Below, in pieces: positions 14,787 to 23,684 of a DNA stretch of 29,770 nt. Position 1 is the stretch's first letter, and each line of letters starts with the position of its first letter. Under the pieces are notes generated by a model that was not told where the DNA came from, made no database searches, and worked only from the letters and a program-made list of their open reading frames with translations. A program made the translations under genes and the position numbers. The DNA is from SG8-40 sp035528435 (lineage in GTDB: Bacteria > Pseudomonadota > Gammaproteobacteria > Burkholderiales > Eutrophovitaceae): assembly GCA_035528435.1 (NCBI GenBank), contig DATKYN010000178.1:1-29770 (forward strand), written 5' to 3'.

Positions 14787-16970
14787 ATGACCGCGATAAA
14801 GACAGGGACGCTGCCAACGCTGCTGTTGATCGGCCTGCTTGCGGCGTGTGGCCAGGGCGCTTTGAACAACCCTTATCCCGATCGCGAGCGGGGCAAGAAC
14901 ATACTGTATTCGTTCTTTAGCGAGCGCCCAAAGCACCTCGATCCGGTGCAGTCGTATTTTGAAAACGAGATACGATTTACGGCGCAGATCTACATGCCGC
15001 CACTTCAGTATCACTATCTCAAGCGGCCATATCAGCTGATTCCATTCGCAGCGGCGGCAATGCCTAGCGTGACCTATTTTTCGCCGGGTGGCGCCATTCT
15101 ATCGGCGCGGGCGCCGCCTTCTGCAGTAGCGTATACGCGTTACGAAATCAGCATCCGCCCCGGCATCCTCTACCAGCCGCACCCGGCCTTCGCGCGGGAC
15201 GCACAGGGTAAGCCTCTCTATACCGGGCTGTCAGAACGCCAGCTCAAAGCTTATCGAAACCTCGGTGATTTCGAGCAAACAGGAACGCGTGAGCTGACGG
15301 CGTCGGACTATGTCTATCAGATAAAACGGCTTGCCCATCCAAGCCTGCATTCCCCGATTTTCGGTCTGATGAAAGGCTACATCGTTGGGCTCGACGAGTA
15401 TGCGACGGAGCTTGAGCAGTTCGCAGCTACGGTACCGCGAGAAGAATACCTGGATCTCGATCGATTCGATATCCGCGGTGTGGTGGCGCAGGATCGTTAC
15501 CGCTACACAATCGACGTGCGCGGCAAGTATCCGCAGTTCCTCTATTGGCTTGCGATGCCCTTCTTCGCGCCTGTGCCAAGCGAAGCCGAGAGGTTCTACC
15601 GGCAGCCGGGTATGCCGGCCAACATCTCGCTTGATTGGCAACCGGTCGGAACCGGACCATACATGCTGAGTATGAACGACCCGAACCGCGTCATGGTGCT
15701 GGAACGCAATCCGAATTTCACCGGTGAAGCCTATCCCTCGGAAGGCGAGGCCGGGGATGCCCGCGCTGGACTGCTCAATGACGCAGGCAAGACAATGCCC
15801 TTCATAGACAAAGTCGTCTACAGTCTGGAGAAAGAGAGCATCCCTTACTGGAACAAATTTCTACAGGGTTATTACGACCTCTCGAACATCAGCTCCGACA
15901 GTTTTGACCAGACCGTATCCGTGAGCAGCACCGGAGAAGTGGGCTTGACGGATGAGCTTCGTGAACGTGGCATACGGCTCAACACATCTGTGTCCTCGAC
16001 GACGATCTACCTGGGTTTCAACATGCTGGACCCCCTTATTGGAGGGCTCGATGAGCGTGCCCGCAAGCTAAGGCAAGCTGTCTCGATTGCCGTCGACATG
16101 GAAGAGCTGATTTCAATATTTCGCAACGGTCGCGGCATACCGGCGCAGAGCCCGCTGCCTCCCGGAATCTTTGGTTACCGTGACGGTGCGGCAGGCGTCA
16201 ACCCATATGTTTACGACTGGGTTGATGAGCGCCCGCGGAGAAAATCCGTTGAGTTTGCAAAACGCCTGCTGCGCGAAGCGGGTTATCCGGACGGAATCGA
16301 CGCAAGTACGGGCAAGCCGTTGACGCTCTACCTCGATACGACCCTGGTCGGGCCGGAGGCCAAATCCCGTGCCGACTGGTTCACCAAGCAGCTACGAAAG
16401 ATCGATGTACAGCTTGTTGTGCGCGCCACGGATCTGAACCGCTTTCAGGAGAAATTGCGAAACGGTACCGCCCAGCTCTATGTTCTGGGTTGGAACGCGG
16501 ATTATCCTGATCCGGAGAACTTCATGTTCCTGCTGCATGGGCCGCAGTCGAGGGCGCAGGGCAGCGGCGAGAACGCGTCGAACTATTCGAGTCCGGAATT
16601 TGACCGCTTGTTCGAGCAAATGCGAAACACGGATAACGGGCCGGAAAGGCAGGAGATTATCGATCGTATGGTTTCGGTCGTTCAGCGCGATGCGCCCTGG
16701 GCGTTCGGATTTCACCCCGCGGACTACAATCTTGCGCATGGCTGGGTGCATAACATCAAACCCAATACCATGGCGAATAACGAACTCAAGTATCAACGCA
16801 TCGATGCGACGATTCGCGAGCAGCGCCGGAATGAATGGAATTCACCAGTGTATTGGCCGTTATTGCTGATTGCGTTACTGCTCATGGCGGGATTGGCGCC
16901 GGCCCTGATTGCATGGCGCCGGCGTGAGCGCAACATGGCACAGAGGCTGAGTCCGGAGTCAGCGCCATGA
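14787..16970 (+). CDS. ABC importer substrate-binding lipoprotein, family 5 (peptide type), with C-terminal membrane helix
   Basis: Solute-binding component of an oligopeptide/dipeptide-type importer, 727 residues, longer than DppA or OppA (about 540). The N-terminus is a lipoprotein signal with LLAAC and lipidated Cys21. The SBP-family-5 fold follows, with FSERPKHLDPVQSYFENE near the start and LYVLGWNADYPDPENFMFLL late in the protein. A hydrophobic helix at about 690-710 (WPLLLIALLLMAGLAPALIAW) followed by RRRER looks like a C-terminal inner-membrane anchor. The stop overlaps the next permease start as ATGA. The position matches the ABC locus after fabI in Pseudomonas. The ligand is unknown; peptides or peptide-like compounds are the family default. 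Confidence 0.88.
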   Translation: MTAIKTGTLPTLLLIGLLAACGQGALNNPYPDRERGKNILYSFFSERPKHLDPVQSYFENEIRFTAQIYMPPLQYHYLKRPYQLIPFAAAAMPSVTYFSPGGAILSARAPPSAVAYTRYEISIRPGILYQPHPAFARDAQGKPLYTGLSERQLKAYRNLGDFEQTGTRELTASDYVYQIKRLAHPSLHSPIFGLMKGYIVGLDEYATELEQFAATVPREEYLDLDRFDIRGVVAQDRYRYTIDVRGKYPQFLYWLAMPFFAPVPSEAERFYRQPGMPANISLDWQPVGTGPYMLSMNDPNRVMVLERNPNFTGEAYPSEGEAGDARAGLLNDAGKTMPFIDKVVYSLEKESIPYWNKFLQGYYDLSNISSDSFDQTVSVSSTGEVGLTDELRERGIRLNTSVSSTTIYLGFNMLDPLIGGLDERARKLRQAVSIAVDMEELISIFRNGRGIPAQSPLPPGIFGYRDGAAGVNPYVYDWVDERPRRKSVEFAKRLLREAGYPDGIDASTGKPLTLYLDTTLVGPEAKSRADWFTKQLRKIDVQLVVRATDLNRFQEKLRNGTAQLYVLGWNADYPDPENFMFLLHGPQSRAQGSGENASNYSSPEFDRLFEQMRNTDNGPERQEIIDRMVSVVQRDAPWAFGFHPADYNLAHGWVHNIKPNTMANNELKYQRIDATIREQRRNEWNSPVYWPLLLIALLLMAGLAPALIAWRRRERNMAQRLSPESAP

Positions 16971-17944
16971 CCGGGTATCTCGTCCGGCGCATCCTGTATG
17001 CCATTCCGATTCTGATCGGAGTCAATCTCATCACATTTGCGCTGTTTTTCTTCGTGAATACGCCCGATGACATGGCGCGTCTCGCGCTGGGTGGGAAACG
17101 CGTAACGGAAGAGGCAGTTGAAAAATGGAAGCGCGACAAAGGCTACGACAAACCGCATTTTTACAATGCAGAAGAAGCCGGCCTGTCCAGGTTCACCAGC
17201 ACAATATTTTTCACCAAATCGGCAAGTATGTTTGTGCTGGATTTCGGCGTCGCTGACGACGGACGCGACATTGCACAGGAGGTACGCACACGAATGTGGC
17301 CGAGCCTTGCGATTGCGGCACCTACCTTTTTTGTTGGCTTTGCTTTCTACATCACGTTCGCGCTCGTGCTTGCGTTCTTCAGGGCAACCTATGTAGATGT
17401 GACAGGGGTGATCGTGTGCGTCGCTGCGATGTCGATTTCGAGCCTGTTCTACATCATCGGTGGCCAGTATCTGATCAGCAAGCTCTGGCACCTGGTGCCC
17501 ATTTCCGGTTTTGGCGACGGGGTAGGGGCGTTCAAGTTTCTCGCCCTGCCGATAGCCATCGGCATCGTCAGCAGCGTCGGTGCGAATGCACGCTGGTACC
17601 GCACCATATTTATCGAAGAAATCAACAAGGAGTATGTGCGCACCGCGCGTGCGAAAGGACTTTCCGAATCTCGTGTTCTTTTCCGCCATGTGCTGCACAA
17701 CGCGATGATTCCGATTTTGACCGGAGTGGTTGTGATTATCCCCGGCCTTTTTCTCGGGAGTTTGATCATGGAATCGTTTTTTTCCATTCCCGGGCTTGGC
17801 AGCTACACGATTGAGGCGATCAACAACCAGGATTACGGCATCGTTCGCGCCATGGTTTTTCTAGGCTCAATTCTCTACATCATCGGACTGATATTGACCG
17901 ATGTCGCTTACACCCTCGTGGACCCCAGAGTCAGGCTGGATTGA
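16967..17944 (+). CDS. ABC importer permease, DppB/OppB type
   Basis: Inner-membrane permease of 325 residues. It opens with YLVRRILYAIPILIGVNLIT, the standard first helix of the DppB family, then a periplasmic segment containing KRDKGYDKPHF, and several helices. The ATPase-contacting EAA loop begins at residue 222 (EYVRTARAKGLSESRVLFRH), and the protein ends DVAYTLVDPRVRLD, typical of the family. It overlaps both neighbours by ATGA, so it is coupled to the binding protein and the second permease. Confidence 0.92.
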   Translation: MTGYLVRRILYAIPILIGVNLITFALFFFVNTPDDMARLALGGKRVTEEAVEKWKRDKGYDKPHFYNAEEAGLSRFTSTIFFTKSASMFVLDFGVADDGRDIAQEVRTRMWPSLAIAAPTFFVGFAFYITFALVLAFFRATYVDVTGVIVCVAAMSISSLFYIIGGQYLISKLWHLVPISGFGDGVGAFKFLALPIAIGIVSSVGANARWYRTIFIEEINKEYVRTARAKGLSESRVLFRHVLHNAMIPILTGVVVIIPGLFLGSLIMESFFSIPGLGSYTIEAINNQDYGIVRAMVFLGSILYIIGLILTDVAYTLVDPRVRLD

Positions 17945-19371
17945 TGCCCTTCAAACCCGTCATTCTCTGGACAGATGCCTTGTTGTTTTTGCTTGTCGCA
18001 AGCACGATTGCGTTCTGGTTGTACGTGCGAGGCCGTCCGCATCTGCGACGTCCCTGGCGCAATCTTGCACAAAGCGCCCAGGGCATGGCTGCGCTGGTTT
18101 TTATCGCGCTCTTTGTCTCCATCGGGTTGCTGGATTCAGTTCATTTCCGGGAGCGTATTTCGGGTGGGGATGCGGGGCAACAGGAACGATTCGCCGTTCA
18201 GACGCTAAGTGTGCTCGACGCTATCGTGGGGCCGCTTCGAACACAAACCGAGAAAACCTATTCGGCTCCACTCGCAACGCACCTGTTTTCCAAAGAAACC
18301 GTAGAGCTTGAAAATGGAGAGCGTGTACGAACTTATCCGCGTTTGAAATTCGGTGGCGCACATCTCGCCAATCCGGATGCTGATTGGCTCGCAGATGTAC
18401 TACGAACGATGGTCGCGGGTTTGGGTGTTGCGGCGATCGGATGGAACTTGCTGGTGCTGCTTGTCGCCAGTCTGGTAGCGCGTCGCAGCGAGCGCAGTAT
18501 CGGCGAGTCCTGGAACGCGATCTGGCACGGTCGCGAGGCCGTGCCATGGCGAGCGATACTGATCAGTGCAGGTGTGATCGCTTTTCTGCTGATACCGATG
18601 GCTGTCCTGTCTACAAAGTATCACGTGCTTGGTACGGATAAAGTCGGGCAGGATGTGTTTTATCTCACACTGAAGAGCATTCGGACGGGTCTGCTCATAG
18701 CAACCCTGGCGACGCTCGTAATGCTGCCCCTGGCGACTGTTCTCGGCATCATGGCCGGCTATTTCCGGGGCTGGGTAGACGATGTCATTCAGTACATATA
18801 CACCACGCTCAACTCAATCCCCAGTGTTCTCTTGATTGCAGCCGCGGTTCTGATGCTGCAGGTATACATGGGAACGCATCCGGAAATGTTCGACACGATC
18901 GAACAGCGTCAGGACCTGCGATTATTGTTCCTTTGTCTGATTCTAGGGGTAACAAGCTGGACTGGTTTATGCCGCTTGTTGCGTGGCGAAACGCTTAAGC
19001 TACGTGAGCAGGAGTACGTACAGGCGGCGCATGCATTCGGTGTGCCGCATATCGCTGTTATCAGCCGCCATATTCTGCCCAATGTCATGCACATCATCCT
19101 AATTGCGGTTGTAATGGATTTTTCCGGACTGGTGCTGGCGGAGGCAGTCCTCTCATATGTGGGGGTCGGCGTCGATCCCACGATGACAAGCTTTGGCAAT
19201 ATGATCAATGCGGCTCGCCTGGAGATGGCGAGAGAACCAATGGTGTGGTGGTCACTTGCATCGGCGTTTGTGTTCATGCTGATGATGGTCTTGTCAGCCA
19301 ATCTGTTTGCAGACGCGGTGCGTGATGCGTTCGATCCGCGCATCAGTTCCGGCTTCAAGGCAGATGCATGA
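17941..19371 (+). CDS. ABC importer permease, DppC/OppC type, with long N-terminal extension
   Basis: Second membrane subunit, 476 residues against about 300 for DppC. The C-terminal 270 residues are the usual permease core, starting near LGTDKVGQDVFYLTLKSI, with the EAA loop from residue 358 (EYVQAAHAFGVPHIAVISRH) and the ending DAVRDAFDPR. Before it lie about 200 extra residues with four further hydrophobic segments (near 10-27, 42-62, 155-175 and 205-225) and a soluble stretch of about 90 residues holding EKTYSAPLATHLFSKE. The extension may form a periplasmic contact for the large binding protein; that is inference. The start overlaps the previous gene by ATGA. Confidence 0.9.
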   Translation: MMPFKPVILWTDALLFLLVASTIAFWLYVRGRPHLRRPWRNLAQSAQGMAALVFIALFVSIGLLDSVHFRERISGGDAGQQERFAVQTLSVLDAIVGPLRTQTEKTYSAPLATHLFSKETVELENGERVRTYPRLKFGGAHLANPDADWLADVLRTMVAGLGVAAIGWNLLVLLVASLVARRSERSIGESWNAIWHGREAVPWRAILISAGVIAFLLIPMAVLSTKYHVLGTDKVGQDVFYLTLKSIRTGLLIATLATLVMLPLATVLGIMAGYFRGWVDDVIQYIYTTLNSIPSVLLIAAAVLMLQVYMGTHPEMFDTIEQRQDLRLLFLCLILGVTSWTGLCRLLRGETLKLREQEYVQAAHAFGVPHIAVISRHILPNVMHIILIAVVMDFSGLVLAEAVLSYVGVGVDPTMTSFGNMINAARLEMAREPMVWWSLASAFVFMLMMVLSANLFADAVRDAFDPRISSGFKADA

Positions 19372-19459
19372 GATTGCAGGTCAGGTCACGAAACGCGTCC
19401 ACAAAATGGCTCCCGGCCATGGTGCTGCTTCGTGTGCCGTGCACGGGAAGGGCCGGATA

Positions 19460-21532
19460 ATGTCGGCGCCGCTGCTGCAAGTTCGTGATCTGAGCACCTG
19501 GCTGGTTGGTGGTGAGGCCCCGGTTCGTGCGGTTGACGGAGTGAGTATTACGATCAATCGTGGTGAAACTTTCGCTCTGGTCGGTGAGTCCGGTTGTGGC
19601 AAGTCGATGACGGCATTGTCGATCGCACGCCTTTTGCCGCAAAACGGCCGGATCCGCTCGGGCACCGCTCAACTGGGCAACACACAGTTATTCAGTCTTG
19701 CAGAAGCTGCCATGCGCGACGTGCGTGGCCGGCGCATCGGTATGATTTTTCAGGAACCCGGGACGAGTCTGAACCCGGTGCTAACCGTGGGTGAGCAGAT
19801 CGGGGAGGTTGTCCGGCGTCATACGCCGTTGCGCGGAACGGACATGCGCCGACGCTGCATCGAACTACTTGACGCTGTCGGAATACCAGATCCAGCACGC
19901 CGTCTGAGCGAGTTTCCATTTCAACTGTCAGGTGGAATGAAGCAAAGAATCATGATTGCTGCAGCCCTTGCATGCGATCCGGAGCTGCTGATTGCAGACG
20001 AGCCGACGACTGCGCTCGATGTCACCATACAGGCCCAGGTGCTGGCGTTGCTCAGCAAGCTACAGGCTGACCGGGGAATGTCGATACTGTTGATCACGCA
20101 CGACCTGGCGGTCGTCGCGCAGATGGCCCATCAGGTGGGCATCATGTATGCCGGTCAGATTATCGAACAGGCCTCACGCGCGCAGTTTTTTCAGGCGCCG
20201 GCGCATCCGTACTCGCGAAAGTTGCTCCAGTCCCTGCCAGGGACGACTCCGCGCGATGAGGACCTGGCGGTTATTCGCGGAACCGTCCCGGCCATGACCC
20301 GGGTGTTTTCCGGCTGCCGATTCGCCGAGCGCTGTGAATTGCGCAAGCCCGTCTGCCTCGATCAGCTGCCACCGTGGGCCGCTCTGAGCGAACAGCACAG
20401 CGTGCGTTGCGTACTTTTTTCAGAACAGATGGCTGCCGGGCCCGCAAGCGAAATTGCTCATGGTCAGCCTGATGATATTGAATCCGATGCCGTCCGGGTG
20501 TCAGTGGCCACGACTAACAGCGTACCGATTCCCACGCTCCCGAGATCCGGTGAAAAGCACGAGTTCCTCCTGGAGGCAGAAGGGCTGAAAGTGCATTTCC
20601 CGATTCGCCGCGGGTTGTTCAAGCGCACCGTGGGCGCTGTCAAGGCGGTTGATGATGTATCGCTGCAAATTCGTCCCGCCGAATGTCTCGCTCTGGTGGG
20701 AGAATCGGGCTGCGGCAAGACCACCGTCGGCAAGTCGATTCTGCGGCTGATTGCGCCGACCGCGGGGCGTGTGACGTTTGAAGGGACCGATCTGGCTACA
20801 CTGAACGCGGCGCAAATGAGGGCCCGGCGTAAAGACCTGCAGATCGTATTTCAGGACCCGTACGCCTCACTTAATCCCCGCATGCGCGTGGCTGAACTTG
20901 TCGAGGAGGGCATGCTTGCGCTTGATTTGGGCGATTCGGATTGGCGCAACCGGAGAGTCGATGAATTACTTTCCCGGGTCGGTTTGTCTGCACAGATGAA
21001 GTCGCGTTACCCGCACGAATTCTCCGGGGGGCAACGGCAGCGCATCGCCATAGCGCGTGCGCTAGCGGTAGATCCAAAACTGCTGATTTGCGATGAGCCG
21101 ACGAGTGCGCTTGATGTCTCGGTCCAGGCGCAGATACTGAATTTGCTCAAGGCGCTGCAACGCGACTTTCAATTGTCCTATCTTTTTATCACCCACGACT
21201 TTTCGGTGGTTGAATTTCTGGCGCAGCGCGTCGCCGTAATGTATCTCGGCCGTGTTGTGGAGTGGGGGCCGCGTGAATCCGTACTCGATAATCCCCGCCA
21301 CCCCTATACGCAAGCGCTGTTGTCGGCGGTTCCAGCGATTAATGAGAGCAAACAGCGCGCGGCGATCCGGCTCGAAGGCGAATTACCTTCGCCAGCCAAC
21401 CCGCCTTCAGGCTGCCATTTTCACCCTCGCTGTCCGCAAGCGACGGCCGAGTGCAGGAAAGAATTTCCGAAGGAAAGTCGCGTCACGGCTGAGCACGCGG
21501 TCGTATGCCATTTATACCGCCCGGAGCAGTGA
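19460..21532 (+). CDS. ABC importer ATPase with two fused nucleotide-binding domains
   Basis: Cytoplasmic energy subunit, 690 residues, carrying both ATPase halves in one chain, as in E. coli YejF. Domain 1 has Walker A GESGCGKS at 42-49 and the signature/Walker B stretch LSGGMKQRIMIAAALACDPE then LLIADEPTTALD. Domain 2 has Walker A GESGCGKT at 414-421 and FSGGQRQRIAIARALAVDPK then LLICDEPTSALD. Each half ends in the oligopeptide-type C-terminal domain with a four-cysteine pattern (GCRFAERC, later two Cys; GCHFHPRC, later two Cys). I chose the ATG at 19460 after GGGAAGG; the frame is open upstream into the permease gene but without family similarity. Last gene of the importer operon, convergent with mltD. 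Confidence 0.93.
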   Translation: MSAPLLQVRDLSTWLVGGEAPVRAVDGVSITINRGETFALVGESGCGKSMTALSIARLLPQNGRIRSGTAQLGNTQLFSLAEAAMRDVRGRRIGMIFQEPGTSLNPVLTVGEQIGEVVRRHTPLRGTDMRRRCIELLDAVGIPDPARRLSEFPFQLSGGMKQRIMIAAALACDPELLIADEPTTALDVTIQAQVLALLSKLQADRGMSILLITHDLAVVAQMAHQVGIMYAGQIIEQASRAQFFQAPAHPYSRKLLQSLPGTTPRDEDLAVIRGTVPAMTRVFSGCRFAERCELRKPVCLDQLPPWAALSEQHSVRCVLFSEQMAAGPASEIAHGQPDDIESDAVRVSVATTNSVPIPTLPRSGEKHEFLLEAEGLKVHFPIRRGLFKRTVGAVKAVDDVSLQIRPAECLALVGESGCGKTTVGKSILRLIAPTAGRVTFEGTDLATLNAAQMRARRKDLQIVFQDPYASLNPRMRVAELVEEGMLALDLGDSDWRNRRVDELLSRVGLSAQMKSRYPHEFSGGQRQRIAIARALAVDPKLLICDEPTSALDVSVQAQILNLLKALQRDFQLSYLFITHDFSVVEFLAQRVAVMYLGRVVEWGPRESVLDNPRHPYTQALLSAVPAINESKQRAAIRLEGELPSPANPPSGCHFHPRCPQATAECRKEFPKESRVTAEHAVVCHLYRPEQ

Positions 21533-21549
21533 CCGGTAGCTGTCAGAGT

Positions 21550-23028
21550 TTACTGAAGCATTTTCGATACGCGTGGCACACGCAGGTCTTTGTAAATGAC
21601 CAGCCGGTCACCGGCACGAATGAAGCTCCCACGGATGCCGTTCCATGCCTTGATACCCCGTACGGAAACCCCGTAGCGCTGTGCAATCGTCGATAAGGTG
21701 TCACCGGGCCTGATGCGATGGACGATACGCGTGCCGTAGAAATTGTTTGGCCGTTTGAATTCGGGGTTATCCCAGGTTTCGTCAAGGTTCGATTCGTTCA
21801 CATTCGCGGGCATTGGTACCAGCAGGGAGTGTCCGTTACGTAGCTTGACGTACGGTTTGATGCCGTTGATCTGGCGCAGTTTGTTGGGGTTCATATTGAA
21901 CCGCGCAGCAACTTTCTCAACGCTTTCGTTCTTCTTCATTGCGTATGTCTGCCAGGAAACCAGCGGTTCCTCGTGATATTCGAGGTTGGCAGCAAATCGT
22001 TCTGCGTTCCTCAGCGGCAGCAGGATTTTGCGTCCGCCGTCGGACGCAATGACCGGCCTGTTGTAAGCGGCATTCAGAATTTCGAAATCTTCTATCGACA
22101 TCTCCGCCAGTCGTGCGGCGACTTCAATGTCGATATGATCGCGGGCCTCGACCGCTGTGAAATATGGCTGGTCAGCGACATCCGGCAAGATTAAGCCCAG
22201 CTTCACCGGATCACTGATTATATTTTTCACCGCTTGCAGCTTGGGAAGGTAGTTTCGCGTCTCCCGGGGTATGCGCAGGCTGTAATAATCGGTTGGTTTT
22301 CCGCGTTTTTTGTTGCGATTGATGGCGCGACGTACACCGTTCTCGCCATAGTTATATGCTGCCAACGCAAGGTGCCAGTCATTGAACTCGCCGTGCAGCA
22401 TCTCAAGATAATCCAGAGCTGCCCGCGTCGCGGCGACGACATCACGCCTTTCGTCATGCCACCAATTTTGCTCAAGCCCGTACTGTTTGCCGGTAGAAGG
22501 GATGAATTGCCAGATGCCCGATGCGTGTGCTCTCGAATAAGCCGTCGGGTTGTAGGCGCTCTCAATCATTGGTAGCAGTGCCAGCTCGGTGGGCATGCCG
22601 CGTTTTTCCACTTCTTCAACGATGTAGTGCAGAAAAAGCCCGCTGCGACCGATCATTCGTTCGAAGTATTCAGGATGCTTTTTGTACCAACGCTCGAATT
22701 GCGCGACGCGCCGGCTCTCGACTTCGGGAAATGCAAATCCGTCGCGAATTCTTGGCCAGATGCTGGCTGGTGGCATCTCCGGTTCGGGGAATACCCAGTA
22801 GGGGGTGGCATCGGCAGACGCGTCGATCGCCGCTTTTTCGATTGCCGAATGTTCTGCGGTTACGGAATACTGTGGAGCGACCATCGCCACGGTATTCCCA
22901 ACCACCGCGACATTTACCCATGCCGGAGCCGATGACTGCGGCGCGTACCTGACTGCGTCGGATTGCGCCGCCACACCAAAGGGGGCGGCCAGCACGGCAC
23001 ATATGAGAAAAACGTTTATCCGGCGCAT
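21550..23028 (-). CDS. mltD: Membrane-bound lytic murein transglycosylase D type (SLT + two LysM)
   Basis: Cleaves the MurNAc-GlcNAc bond of peptidoglycan in the periplasm. It has 492 residues. An N-terminal signal sequence (MRRINVFLICAVLAAPFGVA) is followed by the SLT domain with catalytic Glu156 in LLPMIESAYNP and the conserved SRAHASGIWQFIPSTGKQYGL. Two C-terminal LysM repeats follow, one around YAMKKNESVEKVAARFNM and one around HRIRPGDTLSTIAQRYGV. I start at ATG 23028 because a promoter covers the region upstream and the signal peptide begins there; another in-frame ATG at 23082 would put 18 charged residues before it. Unlike E. coli MltD, no lipobox cysteine is seen at the cleavage site, so it may be soluble. 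Confidence 0.92.
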   Translation of the reverse strand: MRRINVFLICAVLAAPFGVAAQSDAVRYAPQSSAPAWVNVAVVGNTVAMVAPQYSVTAEHSAIEKAAIDASADATPYWVFPEPEMPPASIWPRIRDGFAFPEVESRRVAQFERWYKKHPEYFERMIGRSGLFLHYIVEEVEKRGMPTELALLPMIESAYNPTAYSRAHASGIWQFIPSTGKQYGLEQNWWHDERRDVVAATRAALDYLEMLHGEFNDWHLALAAYNYGENGVRRAINRNKKRGKPTDYYSLRIPRETRNYLPKLQAVKNIISDPVKLGLILPDVADQPYFTAVEARDHIDIEVAARLAEMSIEDFEILNAAYNRPVIASDGGRKILLPLRNAERFAANLEYHEEPLVSWQTYAMKKNESVEKVAARFNMNPNKLRQINGIKPYVKLRNGHSLLVPMPANVNESNLDETWDNPEFKRPNNFYGTRIVHRIRPGDTLSTIAQRYGVSVRGIKAWNGIRGSFIRAGDRLVIYKDLRVPRVSKMLQ

Positions 23029-23684
23029 TAGTCGTCTTGTTGGATTGGTTGAGTCATGAAAATTGTCACCATTTATTTGCATAAAGTCAATAGATTAGAC
23101 GGATTATTTGAGAATTAACTTAAGCAGAGCTGTGGCACTTGCGATATCCGGGCAAAGGGTCGTGGAGTAGTTTTGGTCCGTGACGCAACAAGCGTGCTCG
23201 CGATTGAACGGCTCCTGGACCGATACGGCGAATAACCGGCCTTTGCAGGACGCAATTACCGCACATTTCGACAATAAACGATGGAGGCTTTCCCGTCATC
23301 CATGCATCCCCGCGGCGCCAATACAGGTGCCCGGCCTTCGGTCAGATGTCTTATTTGGGCTGACTTCTAACGCGTCCTTTCTGGCTGGTGCCAGAAGATG
23401 GGTGTGATGCTGCTCGAAAAGTGTCGATGCCCGGTGCGATAGGCCGTGAGCCTCCAAATCGGTAAGTTATACTCGCCCGCACTGGCCTCAAACGCCAGCA
23501 CGCTTTGTCGCCATGAGCTGTCAGGGCCGACCGGAGGGCTTGTCGTAATGCTGCGTCGCAGCCCTTGCGACCTGCTTGGTGCGCCGTGGATGCGGGCGCC
23601 GAACTGGGGCAGGGTGTGCTGCGGGATATCCTGAGTAAGCTAATGGTAACGGCGGTCAGTTTTTCTGAATGGGAACGGTAGAAA
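23029..23684. other. Gene-poor stretch between mltD and the YafS-like gene, where gloB is expected
   Basis: About 650 bases without a gene I can support. The first 60 bases hold the mltD promoter, and an AT-rich patch follows to about 23125. The open frames here (for example 23180-23407 plus, 23351-23710 minus) show no family motifs, and I see no THxHxDH metallo-hydrolase motif that would mark a gloB remnant. Short self-complementary pieces occur, such as CTGGC/GCCAG at 23482-23498 and a GCTGCG-T-CGCAGC palindrome near 23550, but no array, tRNA or terminator. A small RNA cannot be excluded. Confidence 0.5.
23062..23090 (-). promoter_or_regulatory. Sigma-70 promoter of mltD
   Basis: On the minus strand TTGACT (23090-23085) and GACAAT (23067-23062) are exactly 17 bases apart. 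The predicted start near 23055 gives a leader of about 27 bases before the ATG at 23028, and excludes the upstream ATG at 23082. Confidence 0.6.

Noticed and set aside
14685..15014. N-terminal extension of the fabI frame
   Set aside because: It runs through the promoter and antisense to the binding protein gene; homologues start at MGFLDNKKILVTG.
16793..17698. 301-codon open frame on the minus strand across the binding protein and permease genes
   Set aside because: It lies antisense to two clear genes, and the translation looks random and charged without recognisable motifs.
23180..23407. 75-codon open frame in the gap before the YafS-like gene
   Set aside because: No family motif, no clear ribosome site, and the composition of the product does not look like a protein.
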